Of a DNA stretch of 64,000 bases, positions 1-8,540 are shown in pieces. Source of the stretch: Catellatospora tritici (lineage in GTDB: Bacteria; Actinomycetota; Actinomycetes; Mycobacteriales; Micromonosporaceae); contig NZ_JAHRCY010000016.1 in NCBI RefSeq assembly GCF_019083965.1, forward strand, positions 1 to 64,000. Direction: 5' to 3'. Position 1 is the stretch's first letter. Every line of letters starts with the position of its first letter. Below the pieces are notes generated by a model. That model made no database searches. It saw nothing but the letters and a program-made list of their open reading frames with translations, and was not told the DNA's origin. Both the position numbers and the translations under genes were made by a program.

Positions 1-108
1 TTCTACCTCTACCTGGCAGCAGCCCTCATCACCACACGCCAACTCATCCGACAAGCCCGCACCCACTACCGATGGGACAACCGCCCCACCACCCGACGCC
101 TCAAATGA
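1..108 (+). pseudogene. 3' end of an IS5-type DDE transposase (cut by window edge)
   Basis: The open frame enters from the left edge and ends at a TGA at 106-108. The 35 visible residues include AAALITTRQLIRQA and HYRWDNRPTTRR, a basic, Arg-rich end like those of actinobacterial IS5-group DDE transposases. Only the C-terminus is visible, so intactness cannot be judged. A fragment of a similar IS5-type transposase lies on the other strand near 28.4 kb. Confidence 0.5.
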
Positions 109-133
109 ACCAATTGCCGGTCGCTCTTAGAAC

Positions 134-788
134 ATGACTACTGTGGGATTCATCGGCAGCGGCGCCATCGGCAGCACCATCGCGCGGCTCGCCGTCGAGG
201 CCGGCCATCAGGTCGTGCTCAGCAACTCACGCGGTCCCGAAACGCTCACGGAGATGGCCGCGGGCGTCCGCCGCGACCGGCGGGGAAGCCGCCGCGGCCG
301 GTGACATCGTCGTGGTCACGGTGCCGGTCAAGGCCTTCCCCCACGTGCCCGCCGCGCCACTGGCCGGGAAGACGGTCATCGACACGTGCAACTACGGCCC
401 CGAGCGGGACGGGCCCATCCCCGAGCTCGACAACAATTCGCTCACCTCGAGCGAGCTGCTGCTGCGGTACCTTCCGGGTGCCATGCTCGTGAAGGCGTTC
501 AACAACATCTTCTTCAAGCACCTGCTGTCACTCGCCCGCCCGGCGGGGGCAGGCGACCGCTCGTACCTGCCGATCGTCGGTGACTCCGCGCCGGCGAAGG
601 CGGCGGTTACCGCATTCATGGAATCCATCGGGTACAGCGTGCTGGACGCGGGACCACTGGCCGACAGCTGGCGGCAAGCGACGGGCACGCCGGTATGGGG
701 GACCCCGTACGGGCCGTACTCGAACGAGAAGGGCCAGCCGGCCGGCGAGGACGCCATGCGCGCGGCACTGGCCGCCGCAACGCGGTAA
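134..788 (+). pseudogene. Frameshifted NAD(P)-binding (F420-dependent NADP reductase-like) protein
   Basis: The ATG at 134 opens a Rossmann start with GFIGSGAIGST, the dinucleotide-binding GxGxxG, and SNSRGPETL. About 40 residues in, the frame is lost. The family sequence resumes in another frame near 273 (ATGGEAAAAGDIVVVTVPVK) and runs to 788 through VKAFNNI, as in NADPH-dependent F420 reductase-like proteins. The piece normally lying between these parts is too short, so a deletion of roughly 25-35 bases with frameshift is the simplest reading. An intact relative is encoded on the other strand at 2287-2892. A short product from an internal start at 312 would lack the nucleotide-binding loop and is probably inactive. 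Confidence 0.75.
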
Positions 789-961
789 TCCGGGCCCTGA
801 TCCACAAGGATCACCTGCGGCCTGCCGGCTCGGTCGTCATGACCACCGGCAGGCCGCCCGGGGCAAAACGTCACGCTCGGCCGCTCAGGCCACTCGCGAC
901 CAGCACGAGCCATGGCTGAAGCCCCCACAGCTCCTGAACGGAATCACCAAGGAGAGATCAC

Positions 962-1978
962 ATGCGACAGCTCCCACTGGGCAGGACCGGCCCCATGGTC
1001 AGCGCCGTGGGTCTCGACTGCATGAGCATGAACACGAACTACGATCCCAGCGACGAGAACGAGGCACTCGCGACCCTGCACCGGGCCGTCGAACTCGGGG
1101 TGACGTTCTTCGACACAGCGGAGTCCTACGGCCCGGGCGCCGACGAACGAGTCGTCGGCCGCGGCCTGGCCCCCTCGCGCGACGACGTCACGATCGCCGC
1201 GAAGGTCGGCTTCGCCCACACCCACGACGGCCGGATGGCACTCGTCGACGGCCGCCCGGTGGTCGACGGGCGACCAGAGCACATCGTCAAGGCGATCGAA
1301 GGCTCACTGACCCGGCTCGCCACCGACCGCATCGACCTGGTGTTCCTGCACCGAACCGACCCGACGGTCCCGATCGAGCACACCGTCACGGCAGTGGCCG
1401 ACCTGGTGCAAGCCGGAAAGGTCCGCCACCTCGGCCTGTGCGAGGCCTCTGCGGCCACCATCCGGCGCGCCCACGCCGTCCATCCGATAACCGCCGTGCA
1501 GGCAGAGTACTCCCTGTTCGACCGCAGCGCTGAGCGCAACGGCGTACTCACCGCCGTACGCGAACTCGGCATCGGGTTCGTACCGCACTCTCCTCTGGGC
1601 CAAGGCCTACTGACCGGCCGACTCCAGCGTGAGCACCTGCGCGTCACCGACTTCCGCACCTTCGACCCACGTCTGCAGGGCAACAATCTCACCGGCAACC
1701 AGCGCATCGTCGCCACGATCGGCCAGATGGCCGCAGCCAAAGGCGTGGCCCCTTCCCAGCTCGCGATCGCCTGGACGATGGTCGAGCCAGCGGTGCCGAT
1801 CCCGGGCACCCGGCGCGTGCGCTACCTGGAAGAAAACCTTGCCGCCGCCGACGTCACCCTGACCGCCGAGGAACTGGCCGCCCTCGACGCCGCCGCCCCG
1901 ATCGGCGCGGCCGCTGGCGAACCCTACTGGCCGGAGAACATGGCACTGCTGACCAGGCGACCGACCGTGGGGGCGTGA
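962..1978 (+). CDS. Aldo/keto reductase
   Basis: A 338-residue cytosolic NADPH-dependent oxidoreductase of the aldo/keto reductase superfamily, predicted as a (beta/alpha)8 barrel that reduces aldehydes or ketones. The catalytic tetrad is visible: Asp51 and Tyr56 in FDTAESYG, Lys81 in AAKVGF, and His129 in VFLHRTDP. The C-terminal cofactor region PIPGTRRVRYLEEN is typical of the AKR13-like subgroup, and the length is normal. A Shine-Dalgarno AAGGAG at 949-954 supports the ATG at 962. It follows the broken NAD(P)-binding gene in the same direction, but 173 bases away. The substrate cannot be inferred. Confidence 0.93.
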   Translation: MRQLPLGRTGPMVSAVGLDCMSMNTNYDPSDENEALATLHRAVELGVTFFDTAESYGPGADERVVGRGLAPSRDDVTIAAKVGFAHTHDGRMALVDGRPVVDGRPEHIVKAIEGSLTRLATDRIDLVFLHRTDPTVPIEHTVTAVADLVQAGKVRHLGLCEASAATIRRAHAVHPITAVQAEYSLFDRSAERNGVLTAVRELGIGFVPHSPLGQGLLTGRLQREHLRVTDFRTFDPRLQGNNLTGNQRIVATIGQMAAAKGVAPSQLAIAWTMVEPAVPIPGTRRVRYLEENLAAADVTLTAEELAALDAAAPIGAAAGEPYWPENMALLTRRPTVGA

Positions 1979-2286
1979 GGGCCGAGGCCGATAGTCGCAG
2001 CGATCATCCGTGATGAGCGGACGGGCCTGTTCGGGTTCCGGCTGGAGATGGGTCGCAGTCGTGACGGCAGACGGGTCCAGGCGAAACGGAAGGGTTCGAA
2101 CTGTTGGCGATTGAGTGATCTTTCGGCGCGACGTGACGGTGGACGCGATACCCGGTTCCGAGCGCTGCACCGCCGAGGAGCACCCCGTGACGATGGTCGC
2201 GAGCATCCTCCGGTTCGACCACGGGTCCACCTGACGACACGAGCTGTCGCGTCCGGTGTTGCCAGGCCGCGCTCACCCCGTCCGGC
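1979..2286. other. Intergenic stretch without a recognisable gene
   Basis: This lies between the convergent ends of the aldo/keto reductase and the NAD(P)-binding reductase. Short open frames occur on both strands, but none has a recognisable family signature, and no clear terminator hairpin was found. Confidence 0.5.
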
Positions 2287-2892
2287 TCAGAACATGGGCT
2301 GTTCGACGAAGAGTCGTAACACCAGCGCGTTCCGCGCCTGAATCAACCGTCCACCCTCGTTGATGCGGCCAAGTTCCACGGGTGCGAACCCAATGTCTGC
2401 GGCGACGCGTGCGATGGCAGCGCTCGCGGGCGCGTCGTTCGACGCCACGAAGACGACCTTCTTCCCGTGTTCCAAAGGAAGCTGCCGTTCCAAGACGTTC
2501 GCCGGCAACTGGTTGAACGCCTTGACCACGGACGCGTCGGGGAAAAAGCCGGCGACGACCTCGGTCGATAACCTCCCGCCGAGAATGGCCTCGGAATCGG
2601 GCACCAGGAAGGCGTTGGTCGCGTCGACGACGATGTGCCCACGCCACGACGGCTTTAGGGCACCGAGTGTCTCGGTGGCAAGGAACGGGATTGCCAGCAC
2701 CAGCACATCGGCTTCGAGGGCGTCGTCGAGTGTGGTCGCCCGGACCCACGGTTCGACTTCTTGGGCCAGGTCGCGGAACGAGTCGGGGCCACGGGTGTTG
2801 GCGATGACCGCGGGCCGGCCATGGCGGGCGAAGGTGCGGGCGAGCGCGGCCCCGACGTTCCCGGTACCGATGATCGCGACGTCTGTGCTCAT
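2287..2892 (-). CDS. NAD(P)-binding F420 reductase-like oxidoreductase
   Basis: A 201-residue protein with an N-terminal Rossmann motif (AIIGTGNVGAALA, residues 6-18) and ANTRGPDSF, which contacts the adenosine ribose phosphate in NADPH-binding members. The middle (VVDATNAF, VVKAFNQLPANVL) matches the NADPH-dependent F420 reductase/oxidoreductase coenzyme-binding family (Pfam F420_oxidored). Such proteins move hydride between NADP and F420 or act on small substrates; the exact reaction is unknown. A purine-rich GAAAGG precedes the ATG. It is co-directional with the LLM flavin enzyme upstream, about 150 bases away, so the two may be functionally linked (inference). Confidence 0.88.
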   Translation of the reverse strand: MSTDVAIIGTGNVGAALARTFARHGRPAVIANTRGPDSFRDLAQEVEPWVRATTLDDALEADVLVLAIPFLATETLGALKPSWRGHIVVDATNAFLVPDSEAILGGRLSTEVVAGFFPDASVVKAFNQLPANVLERQLPLEHGKKVVFVASNDAPASAAIARVAADIGFAPVELGRINEGGRLIQARNALVLRLFVEQPMF

Positions 2893-3045
2893 GATCGACC
2901 TTTCTTCTTAATCTTGGTGGTGGGCACCTGTTTGGTGTCGACGGCGGACAGTGCTGCGTGAACGAAGGACCGCAGCGCATTCGATTTGCGGGCGGGTAGA
3001 CGGGCCAGGACGGGGTCGTTCGTCGGGGCATCAACGAGACGCGCG

Positions 3046-3900
3046 TTATTTACGCCCGCGGGCGACGTGATCGCGTACGGCAGGGATCGTTTCGGCGGCG
3101 AAGCGTTGGAGTATGTCCGGGTCGTCGCTGGCCAGGATGAAGATGCTGACGCCGTCCTCGAGGGTCATCTGGGCTAGTGCTTCCGCGGTCTGCTGGCCCG
3201 GGAAGATGTTGAGCAGACGGGTGATGTCGCGAGGGTCGCGGCCTGCGGCTCGCGCGGCGTCGTCGATGATGGCGTTTCCTTTGGGCAGGCCGCCAGGTTC
3301 CATGACGGGCAGCGACGGCAGCCAGCCGTCGGCCTTGCGTCCGACCAGGTCCTGCATCTTCGGCTTGTGGGCGCCGAGCCAGATCGGGATGTTGTGTGCG
3401 GGGGCGGGGCCGCGCTCGGCGCCGCGGACCTTGTAGAACTCGCCCTCGACAGTGAGGGTCCCGGGCCTGTCGGCGTCCCAGATCCCGCGGATCACGTCGA
3501 TTGCCTCGCCCAGGGCCGTCACGCCCTGCATTGGGGTGAGCCGCCGTCCGCCGATTGCTTGCACGGCGTCCCAGAAGAAGCCAGCGCCGAGCCCGAGGCT
3601 CGTTCGTCCACCGGAGAGCAGGCCGAGGCTGGCTGTCGCGCGGGCGAGCACGGCGGGAGGCTGGCGCAGCGGCAGGTTCAGCACGTTGCCGGACAGGCCG
3701 ATGCGCTCGGTCCGCGCGGCCACCCAGGTCAGCAAAGTCCAGGTGTCGAGGAAGTCGGCCTTGTAGGGATGATCCTGGAAGGTGACGAAGTCGAATCCGA
3801 GCCGCTCACTGAGCTGCGCCAATTCGACTGGACGGTGCGCTGGGGAGTTGGCGGGCGAGATGAACGTGGCGAAACGCAGAGGATGGCCATAGTCAGGCAT
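3046..3900 (-). CDS. LLM-class (luciferase-like) flavin or F420-dependent oxidoreductase
   Basis: A 284-residue bacterial-luciferase-like monooxygenase fold, expected to be a TIM barrel binding FMN or coenzyme F420. Visible hallmarks are the N-terminal strand LRFATFISPAN, ERLGFDFVTFQDHPY, RTERIGLSGNVLNLPLRQP, and LGLGAGFFWDAVQAIGG in the cofactor phosphate region. GAAGGAG lies just before the ATG. The length fits the short actinobacterial F420-type LLM enzymes. Neighbouring redox genes (SDR upstream, reductase downstream) suggest a small-molecule oxidation or reduction cluster, but no substrate can be named. Confidence 0.9.
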   Translation of the reverse strand: MPDYGHPLRFATFISPANSPAHRPVELAQLSERLGFDFVTFQDHPYKADFLDTWTLLTWVAARTERIGLSGNVLNLPLRQPPAVLARATASLGLLSGGRTSLGLGAGFFWDAVQAIGGRRLTPMQGVTALGEAIDVIRGIWDADRPGTLTVEGEFYKVRGAERGPAPAHNIPIWLGAHKPKMQDLVGRKADGWLPSLPVMEPGGLPKGNAIIDDAARAAGRDPRDITRLLNIFPGQQTAEALAQMTLEDGVSIFILASDDPDILQRFAAETIPAVRDHVARGRK

Positions 3901-3919
3901 CGGTGTCTCCTTCAGTCAT

Positions 3920-4134
3920 TCATGTACGGCCAGCCACGACCAAACGTCGTCGCCGACCTGGGTTCGGCGAGCCCGGGGTGACGGTGCCGGGTGAGGCACG
4001 GCACTTGAACTCGAGGTAGTTCCCGGCTGGGTCGCGGATGAAGACCGCGTAATAGTCCGGCCCATACTCTGACCACAGCCGAGGCTCGCGGAGGACCTCG
4101 ATGCCGAGCGCAGCGGCGAACTCGCTTGGCGTTA
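3920..4134 (-). pseudogene. C-terminal remnant of a VOC (glyoxalase/dioxygenase) protein
   Basis: After the SDR stop codon, another frame encodes EVLREPRLWSEYGPDYYAVF and IRDPAGNYLEFKC. This is the C-terminal beta-alpha-beta-beta-beta half of a vicinal oxygen chelate protein, where the Glu of the 'NxLEF' strand is normally a metal ligand. The N-terminal half is absent: the frame runs out into the out-of-frame SDR gene. A deletion that fused the VOC 3' end to the SDR 3' end would explain the overlap at 4132-4134. Confidence 0.65.
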
Positions 4135-4866
4135 GATCTGGCTGAACCCGCCGTCGACGACCAGGTTCGCGCCGGTGACGAAGCTGGCGTCCGCCGAGGC
4201 GAAAAACAGCGCAGCGGACGCAATCTCCTCGCTGGCCCCGAGCCGCCCTAGCGGTATGGCGGAGGTGATCTGCTCCCGAAATTCGGGGCCGACGGTGCTG
4301 AAGAGCGCCGTGTCGATCGACCCGGGACTGACGACGTTGACCCGGATGCCGCGGTCCTTCAGCTCGGCGGCCCAGGTGCGTGCGAGTGAGCGAACGGCCG
4401 CCTTGCTCGCCGAGTACACCCCGGCACCGGGGATGCCCTTGGTCGCGCTGGTCGTGCCGTTCAGGATGATCGACGCGCCGTCGCTCATCAACGGCAGCAG
4501 GTACTGAACGGTGAACACAGTGCCTCGGAAGTTGACACCCACGAGCGCGTCGAACGTATCCGGGGTGATGCTGCCCAGCGGGTCGGACACCGAGGCGAGG
4601 CCGGCGCTGGCGAAAAGGACGTCGACTCGCCCTTGCTGCTCTCGCACGGTCTCGGCCAAGCGGGCCAGGTCGTGCAGACTTCCCGAGTCCGCCTGCACGC
4701 CCGTGACGTTGTGGCCGATGGCGGCGACCGCCTCGTCCAGTCTGGCCTTGTCTCGTCCGGTGATGAACACGTGGGCGCCTTCGGCGACGAACAACTTGGC
4801 CGTCGCTAACGCCATCCCGGACGTCGCTCCAGTGATCACTGCGACCTTGCCATCCAGCTTGGGCAT
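4132..4866 (-). CDS. Short-chain dehydrogenase/reductase (SDR)
   Basis: A classical SDR of about 244 residues from the MPKLDGK start, chosen because family homology begins there and GAAAGG precedes it. An upstream in-frame ATG at 4965 would add 33 unrelated Arg/Pro-rich residues. Visible motifs: the cofactor loop TGATSGMA (the last Gly of TGxxxGxG is replaced by Ala), FASAGLA where NNAG is usual, YSASK with catalytic Tyr and Lys, and a Ser in the preceding strand (LNGTTSATKG). The end FVTGANLVVDGGFSQI is typical. Divergent from a MarR regulator across a palindrome, which suggests MarR control (inference). Confidence 0.92.
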   Translation of the reverse strand: MPKLDGKVAVITGATSGMALATAKLFVAEGAHVFITGRDKARLDEAVAAIGHNVTGVQADSGSLHDLARLAETVREQQGRVDVLFASAGLASVSDPLGSITPDTFDALVGVNFRGTVFTVQYLLPLMSDGASIILNGTTSATKGIPGAGVYSASKAAVRSLARTWAAELKDRGIRVNVVSPGSIDTALFSTVGPEFREQITSAIPLGRLGASEEIASAALFFASADASFVTGANLVVDGGFSQI

Positions 4867-5068
4867 GGTGACCGTTGCCTTTCTGCCGGCCGCACGGCCG
4901 ATCGGTGTGCGAGGCCACCGTCTTCGAGGCATCCGCGTTGAGGGCGGATGACCTTCGTAAGACAAAACGAACCTCGGAGGTACGTAACGTCGGCGGGTTG
5001 ACGCCGATCCTGGCGAACTCTGCGAACGAGGCTGATCTGCCCTTCCGCAACTACGTACCCACCGTAGC

Positions 5069-5086
5069 AGATGCGTGCGCGCGCAT
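5069..5086. promoter_or_regulatory. Palindrome in SDR-marR intergenic region, candidate MarR operator
   Basis: Inverted arms AGATGCG and CGCATCT are separated by TGCG. The site lies about 30 bases before the marR start and in the divergent region shared with the SDR gene, a usual position for a MarR autoregulatory site. The assignment is by position and symmetry only. Confidence 0.5.
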
Positions 5087-5115
5087 CTAGATGGGAGGGC
5101 ATCCAGTCTTGAGGT

Positions 5116-5583
5116 ATGCTGCTTGGCGTGAAGGCACCCGTGTCACAGCCGCAGATCATCTCCCCGGACCAGGTCAAGGGCTGGTTTGCCCTACTGTTTA
5201 CTCACGCCACGGTCACCGGGCGGATCGACGCTGTGCTGACGGAACAGCACAAGATCTCCTTCAGCTCCGTCGAGATCCTGTGCTGGCTCCTGGAGACCGA
5301 GCCTCAGTCGGTCCGAGCCCTGGCCGGCAAACTTGTCAGCGTCAGCCCTACCAGAGCATCACGGCTGGTCCAGGACCTCATCGACGCCGGACATCTCCAG
5401 CGCAACGCCGACCAAGGTGACGGACGGGTATCGCTCATCAGCTTCACCAAGAGCGGACGGCACTTCGCCGAGACAATCAGGCGAACGTTCGAAGGATCAG
5501 TGAAGAAATATTTCATCGATCCTCTCGATGACGATGACATCGCCGCCATCACCCGGATATGGGCCAAGCTCGAAAAGCAGTAG
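5116..5583 (+). CDS. MarR-family transcriptional regulator
   Basis: A 155-residue winged-helix repressor. The recognition region is VRALAGKLVSVSPTRASRLV, followed by the wing LQRNADQGDGRVSLISFT with the conserved Asp-x-Arg. Flanking helices form the dimerisation domain. The start is uncertain: the ATG at 5116 overlaps a -10-like TATGCT (5115-5120), and an in-frame GTG at 5128 sits 7 bases after it, so a leaderless message from 5128 is possible. The gene is divergent from the SDR operon and probably represses it and itself, as MarR proteins with phenolic or drug ligands often do (inference). Confidence 0.9.
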   Translation: MLLGVKAPVSQPQIISPDQVKGWFALLFTHATVTGRIDAVLTEQHKISFSSVEILCWLLETEPQSVRALAGKLVSVSPTRASRLVQDLIDAGHLQRNADQGDGRVSLISFTKSGRHFAETIRRTFEGSVKKYFIDPLDDDDIAAITRIWAKLEKQ

Positions 5584-5689
5584 GCGGCAGCTGGGGAACT
5601 GCGACTTGCCTGATCGCTGTACGTCTCCCGGTGAACGCAAGGTCGGCAGGGCGTGAGCCTCCACCAAAGGAGCAAGGGTCGCGCAGCGC

Positions 5690-5975
5690 CCGCAGCCGAG
5701 GGCCGTCCCTGGCGGGGGAAGCTGTAGCGGCCCAGCATGTTGATGTGGGCGAAGCCCAACGCCGACAGGCGGGCGGCGTCGGCGTCGAGCACCGGGTAGC
5801 CCTGGGCGCGCAGCAGGTTGACGGCCAGGTGGATGAAGCGGGTGTTCCACAGCACCACGGCGTTGAGGACCAGGCCGAGCGCGCCTAGTTGGTCTTCGTG
5901 CCCGTCGGTACGCCTGGGCGATCTCGCCCCGGTTGCCGTGGAAGATCTTGCGCGCCAGGGCGTGGCGACGTTCCT
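5690..5975 (-). pseudogene. Tn3-family transposase (TnpA) C-terminal relic
   Basis: Two minus-strand frames together give the conserved end of Tn3-type transposases: RRHALARKIFHGNRGE in one, then DQLGALGLVLNAVVLWNT and SALGFAHINMLGRYSF in another. A frameshift lies near 5890. Only about 90 of the usual ~1000 residues remain, and no 38-bp terminal repeat was found. The relic sits directly against the remains of a tetR gene on the opposite strand, so it probably marks an old insertion or deletion endpoint. Confidence 0.8.
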
Positions 5976-6636
5976 GCGCTCCAGCGCCGACGGACTCACC
6001 GACGCCGCCCACCCCGCAGGTTGCCTGTCCGTCCAGGGAGGGCTCGCCTGCTCACCGGAGAACGCCCGGATCTCGGAGATCCTGGCCGCCGGCCGGGCCG
6101 CCACCGAGTCCGCGCTCCAGGAACGGCTGTCCCGCGCGGCAGAGGAAGGCGACCTCCCGGACGGCATGGATGCCCGGGCACTGGCGCGGTTCGTGATGGC
6201 GCTCAGCGAGGGCCACGCGGTCCACGCCGCGGCCGGCGCCAGCCGCGAAGACCTTCAGGCCTCCGAAGGGCGGTACCCGAAGATCCTGCCGGGCACGGTC
6301 CTCGGATACCGGACCGAGGCGTGCGACATGGGTGCCGTCCACGACCGGATCGAAGCCGCCCCGCCGTTGCGCCCGATGCCGGTGGCCGTGCTGTCGTCGA
6401 GTGACCTCGATCTGCCCGATCCCATGCCGGCTCCGTGCACGGCCGGCGAGCGCGCGGACGTGGCCCGTGCCTGGCGAGACGGCCAGGACGCGCTCGCCGC
6501 GGGCATACCCGGAGCCGAGCACGTCACCGTTCCCGGCACCTCGCACTACGTGCAGAACCAGCGACCCGATGCGGTCATCGTGGCGGTGCGCGAGGTTGTC
6601 ACCCGCGCTGCATCTGCCCGGCCCACGGCTTCCTGA
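5976..6636 (+). pseudogene. Chimeric ORF: TetR ligand-domain remnant fused to alpha/beta-hydrolase end
   Basis: A continuous frame joins two unrelated pieces. Up to about 6249 it reads like the C-terminal ligand-binding half of a TetR repressor (HPAGCLSVQGGLACSPEN, then ALARFVMALSEGHAVHA). From about 6260 it reads like the end of an alpha/beta hydrolase, with PVAVLSSSDLDLP and VTVPGTSHYVQNQRPDAVI containing the His of the catalytic triad. The DNA-binding HTH and the hydrolase nucleophile elbow are both missing. It has no plausible start of its own, so it is most likely a deletion scar, though the frame is preserved across the join. Confidence 0.75.
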
Positions 6637-6640
6637 GCGG

Positions 6641-7237
6641 TCAGGACGCCTTGCGCGAGCCGTGGATCTCGACGAGTCCGTCGACGCCGCGCAGGAAGGT
6701 CTCGCCGATCGCGGCCGGGTCGAACAGGCAGCCCGCCGCCATGGCGCCGTCGCGCAGCATGACGAAGTGCCGCGCGGCGGGCTCGGCCTTCGTCGGCTCG
6801 ATGCTCGTCATGAGGGTGTTGATCGTGTCGAGGAACCACTGCCGGTGCGCCAGGACGGCTCGGTGCACGGGGTGGCCGGGATCGGGATACTCGGCCACCG
6901 CGTTAAGGAAGGCGCATCCCCGAAAGTCGGGGGACTGGATGGCCGCCGTGATCCCCGCCGCGATGGCCCGGACAGCGTCGGCGGCGGACGGGCTCGCGGC
7001 GACGGCCGCTTCCACCTGGCCGCGGATGGCCTCGTCGGCGCTCTGCAGATGGGCCAGGACCAGGTCTTCCTTGCCGGGGAAATGCCGGTAGAAGGTGGCC
7101 CGGGTCACCTTCGCCTCGGAGATGATCCGGTCGACGCCGACCGAGTGGATGCCCTCGGCGTAGAAAATCCTGCTCGCCGTGCTCAGCAGCCGCTGCCGTG
7201 CCTCCGACGGCCGGATTTCGATCTCGGTGCGGGCCAT
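6641..7237 (-). CDS. TetR/AcrR-family transcriptional regulator
   Basis: A 198-residue repressor. The N-terminal HTH is clear (FYAEGIHSVGVDRIISEAKV, then TRATFYRHFPGKEDLV), followed by an all-helical ligand domain containing RGCAFLNAVAEYPDP, typical of the AcrR-like group whose C-terminal domain contains a 'GCxxxNA' helix. The ATG at 7237 is followed immediately by the conserved N-terminus. Divergent from a small membrane-protein gene, with three near-identical palindromic sites in between, so autoregulation and control of the membrane protein are likely (inference). The ligand is unknown. Confidence 0.93.
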   Translation of the reverse strand: MARTEIEIRPSEARQRLLSTASRIFYAEGIHSVGVDRIISEAKVTRATFYRHFPGKEDLVLAHLQSADEAIRGQVEAAVAASPSAADAVRAIAAGITAAIQSPDFRGCAFLNAVAEYPDPGHPVHRAVLAHRQWFLDTINTLMTSIEPTKAEPAARHFVMLRDGAMAAGCLFDPAAIGETFLRGVDGLVEIHGSRKAS

Positions 7238-7254
7238 GCGGCCATCATAGCGAA

Positions 7255-7362
7255 AGAACGTTCAGTCTTGTCTGTTGGCAGCCCGAAAGCCGAGATAGAA
7301 CGTTCGGTCTTGACAACCGCGCTCCCGCGAGACAGGGTGGTGGCGACAGAACGTTCGGTCTC
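7255..7362. promoter_or_regulatory. Three copies of a TetR-type operator
   Basis: AGAACGTTCNGTCT occurs at 7255, 7297 and 7348 in the region between the divergent tetR and membrane-protein genes. Each has a GAACGTTC core; the third extends to GACAGAAC/GTTCGGTC, an almost perfect 16-base palindrome. The copies are 42 and 51 bases apart, roughly four and five helical turns, which would put bound dimers on similar faces of the DNA. Binding by the adjacent TetR is inferred. Confidence 0.75.
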
Positions 7363-7423
7363 TCTCGCTCGACGGCCGACCCGCCGGGCCGTGGAGCCAC
7401 CGCCCCTATCGCAAAGGATCGTC

Positions 7424-7984
7424 ATGACCACCGTTGCCGCTCCCGGCATCTCCACGACGGCGGCCGCGCTGCGGCGGCTGTACTTCGCCCGCTTCGTGTT
7501 CGCCATCGTCTGGGCCGCCGTGACGTTCACGATCGCCGACGGCCTCAACCCGCTCGCCGTCACCCTGTTCGTGCTCTACCCGCTGGTCGACGTGGCTGCC
7601 GCGATCATCGACGCCCGCTCGTCGCGCGCCACCGGATCGCCCACCCTGCTGTACGTGAACGTCGCGGTCAGCCTGCTCGCCGCGGCCGGCCTCGCCGCCG
7701 CCGGCACCTCCGGCATCCCGGCGGTCCTGCGCGTGTGGGGCGCCTGGGCGGTCGTCGCGGGCCTGGTGCAGCTGATCGTGGGCGTCACCCGCCGCCGCAG
7801 GATGGGCGGACAGTGGCCGATGATCATCAGTGGTGCCCTGTCCATGCTCGCCGGCGGCTCGTTCTTCGCGGCCGCCGCCGCGGCCGAGCCGGTGCTGGCC
7901 AACGCGATCGGCTACGCCGTCCCCGGAGCGATCTTCTTCCTCATCGCGGCCATCCGGCTCGGCCGCACCGCGAAGCAAACCTGA
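7424..7984 (+). CDS. Small multi-pass membrane protein controlled by divergent TetR
   Basis: A 186-residue protein with about five to six hydrophobic segments (for example FARFVFAIVWAAVTFTIADG, LFVLYPLVDVAAAII and NAIGYAVPGAIFFLIAAI) and short polar loops, including a basic TRRRRM loop. It resembles the DUF308-like small membrane proteins often paired with TetR regulators, but no catalytic or transport motif is visible. The ATG at 7424 has AAAGGA just upstream; the same frame is open far upstream only because of high G+C. It is probably the main target of the three operators in its promoter. Function unknown. Confidence 0.85.
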   Translation: MTTVAAPGISTTAAALRRLYFARFVFAIVWAAVTFTIADGLNPLAVTLFVLYPLVDVAAAIIDARSSRATGSPTLLYVNVAVSLLAAAGLAAAGTSGIPAVLRVWGAWAVVAGLVQLIVGVTRRRRMGGQWPMIISGALSMLAGGSFFAAAAAAEPVLANAIGYAVPGAIFFLIAAIRLGRTAKQT

Positions 7985-8075
7985 CCGCAAGGCACGGCGC
8001 TGTCGACGTCGTGGGATCAGCCGGCCGCGGACCTGTTCCGCGGCCGGCTCGCCGTCGGCGGGGCAGGGGCGGCCG

Positions 8076-8540
8076 TCAGGGCAGGAACGCCTTGGCGGAG
8101 CCCCAGAGCACGGCGCGGTTCAGCCGATCGGGATACCGAACGACCATCGCCTCGTAGAGCTCGTGGTACGTGCGCGCCTGCCGCGCAGCCGCCAGGAAGT
8201 CCTTGATGTAGCGGCGGGTGTCGTCGACCTGTTCGGGGCTGCCCGGGTCGCCGTCGCGCTTGTGGCCCGCGACCACCGCCCGGGGTCGCAGGCCCTCGAT
8301 GGTGTCCAGAGCGCTCAGCCACTGCTCGGCACCGTCTCCTGTGGCCTCGCTGAGGTACGGGTGCACGTCGCCGTACACCGCGTCGCCGGCGACGACCAGC
8401 CCGATCGAGGGCACGTGCAGGGCGCTGGTGCCGTCGGTGTCGGTGTGCCCGAGCTCGATCGCCCGCAGCGTGTGCCCCTCCAGCTCGAACGTGCCCGGGG
8501 TGAGCGGCTGCACCGGCACCTGCCGGCCGTCGGTTGGCTG
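8076..8540 (-). pseudogene. 5'-truncated MBL-fold metallo-hydrolase
   Basis: About 150 C-terminal residues of a metallo-beta-lactamase-fold hydrolase: LRAIELGHTDTDGTSALHVP, GLVVAGDAVYGDVHPYL with a metal-binding Asp, and RAVVAGHKRDGDP with a final metal-binding His. The N-terminal HxHxDH metal site is missing, because the frame runs into an insertion sequence around 8540. The upstream half is not found at the other end of that IS, so this looks like a deletion next to an IS, not a simple insertion. Confidence 0.8.

Noticed and set aside
580..1533. 317-codon Arg-rich frame overlapping the aldo/keto reductase
   Set aside because: Alternative frame of the real gene; low-complexity Arg/Pro composition.
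6332..7984. 550-codon frame continuing from the hydrolase relic into the membrane-protein gene
   Set aside because: The part before 7424 is antisense to the tetR gene; only the 186 residues from 7424 make sense as a protein.
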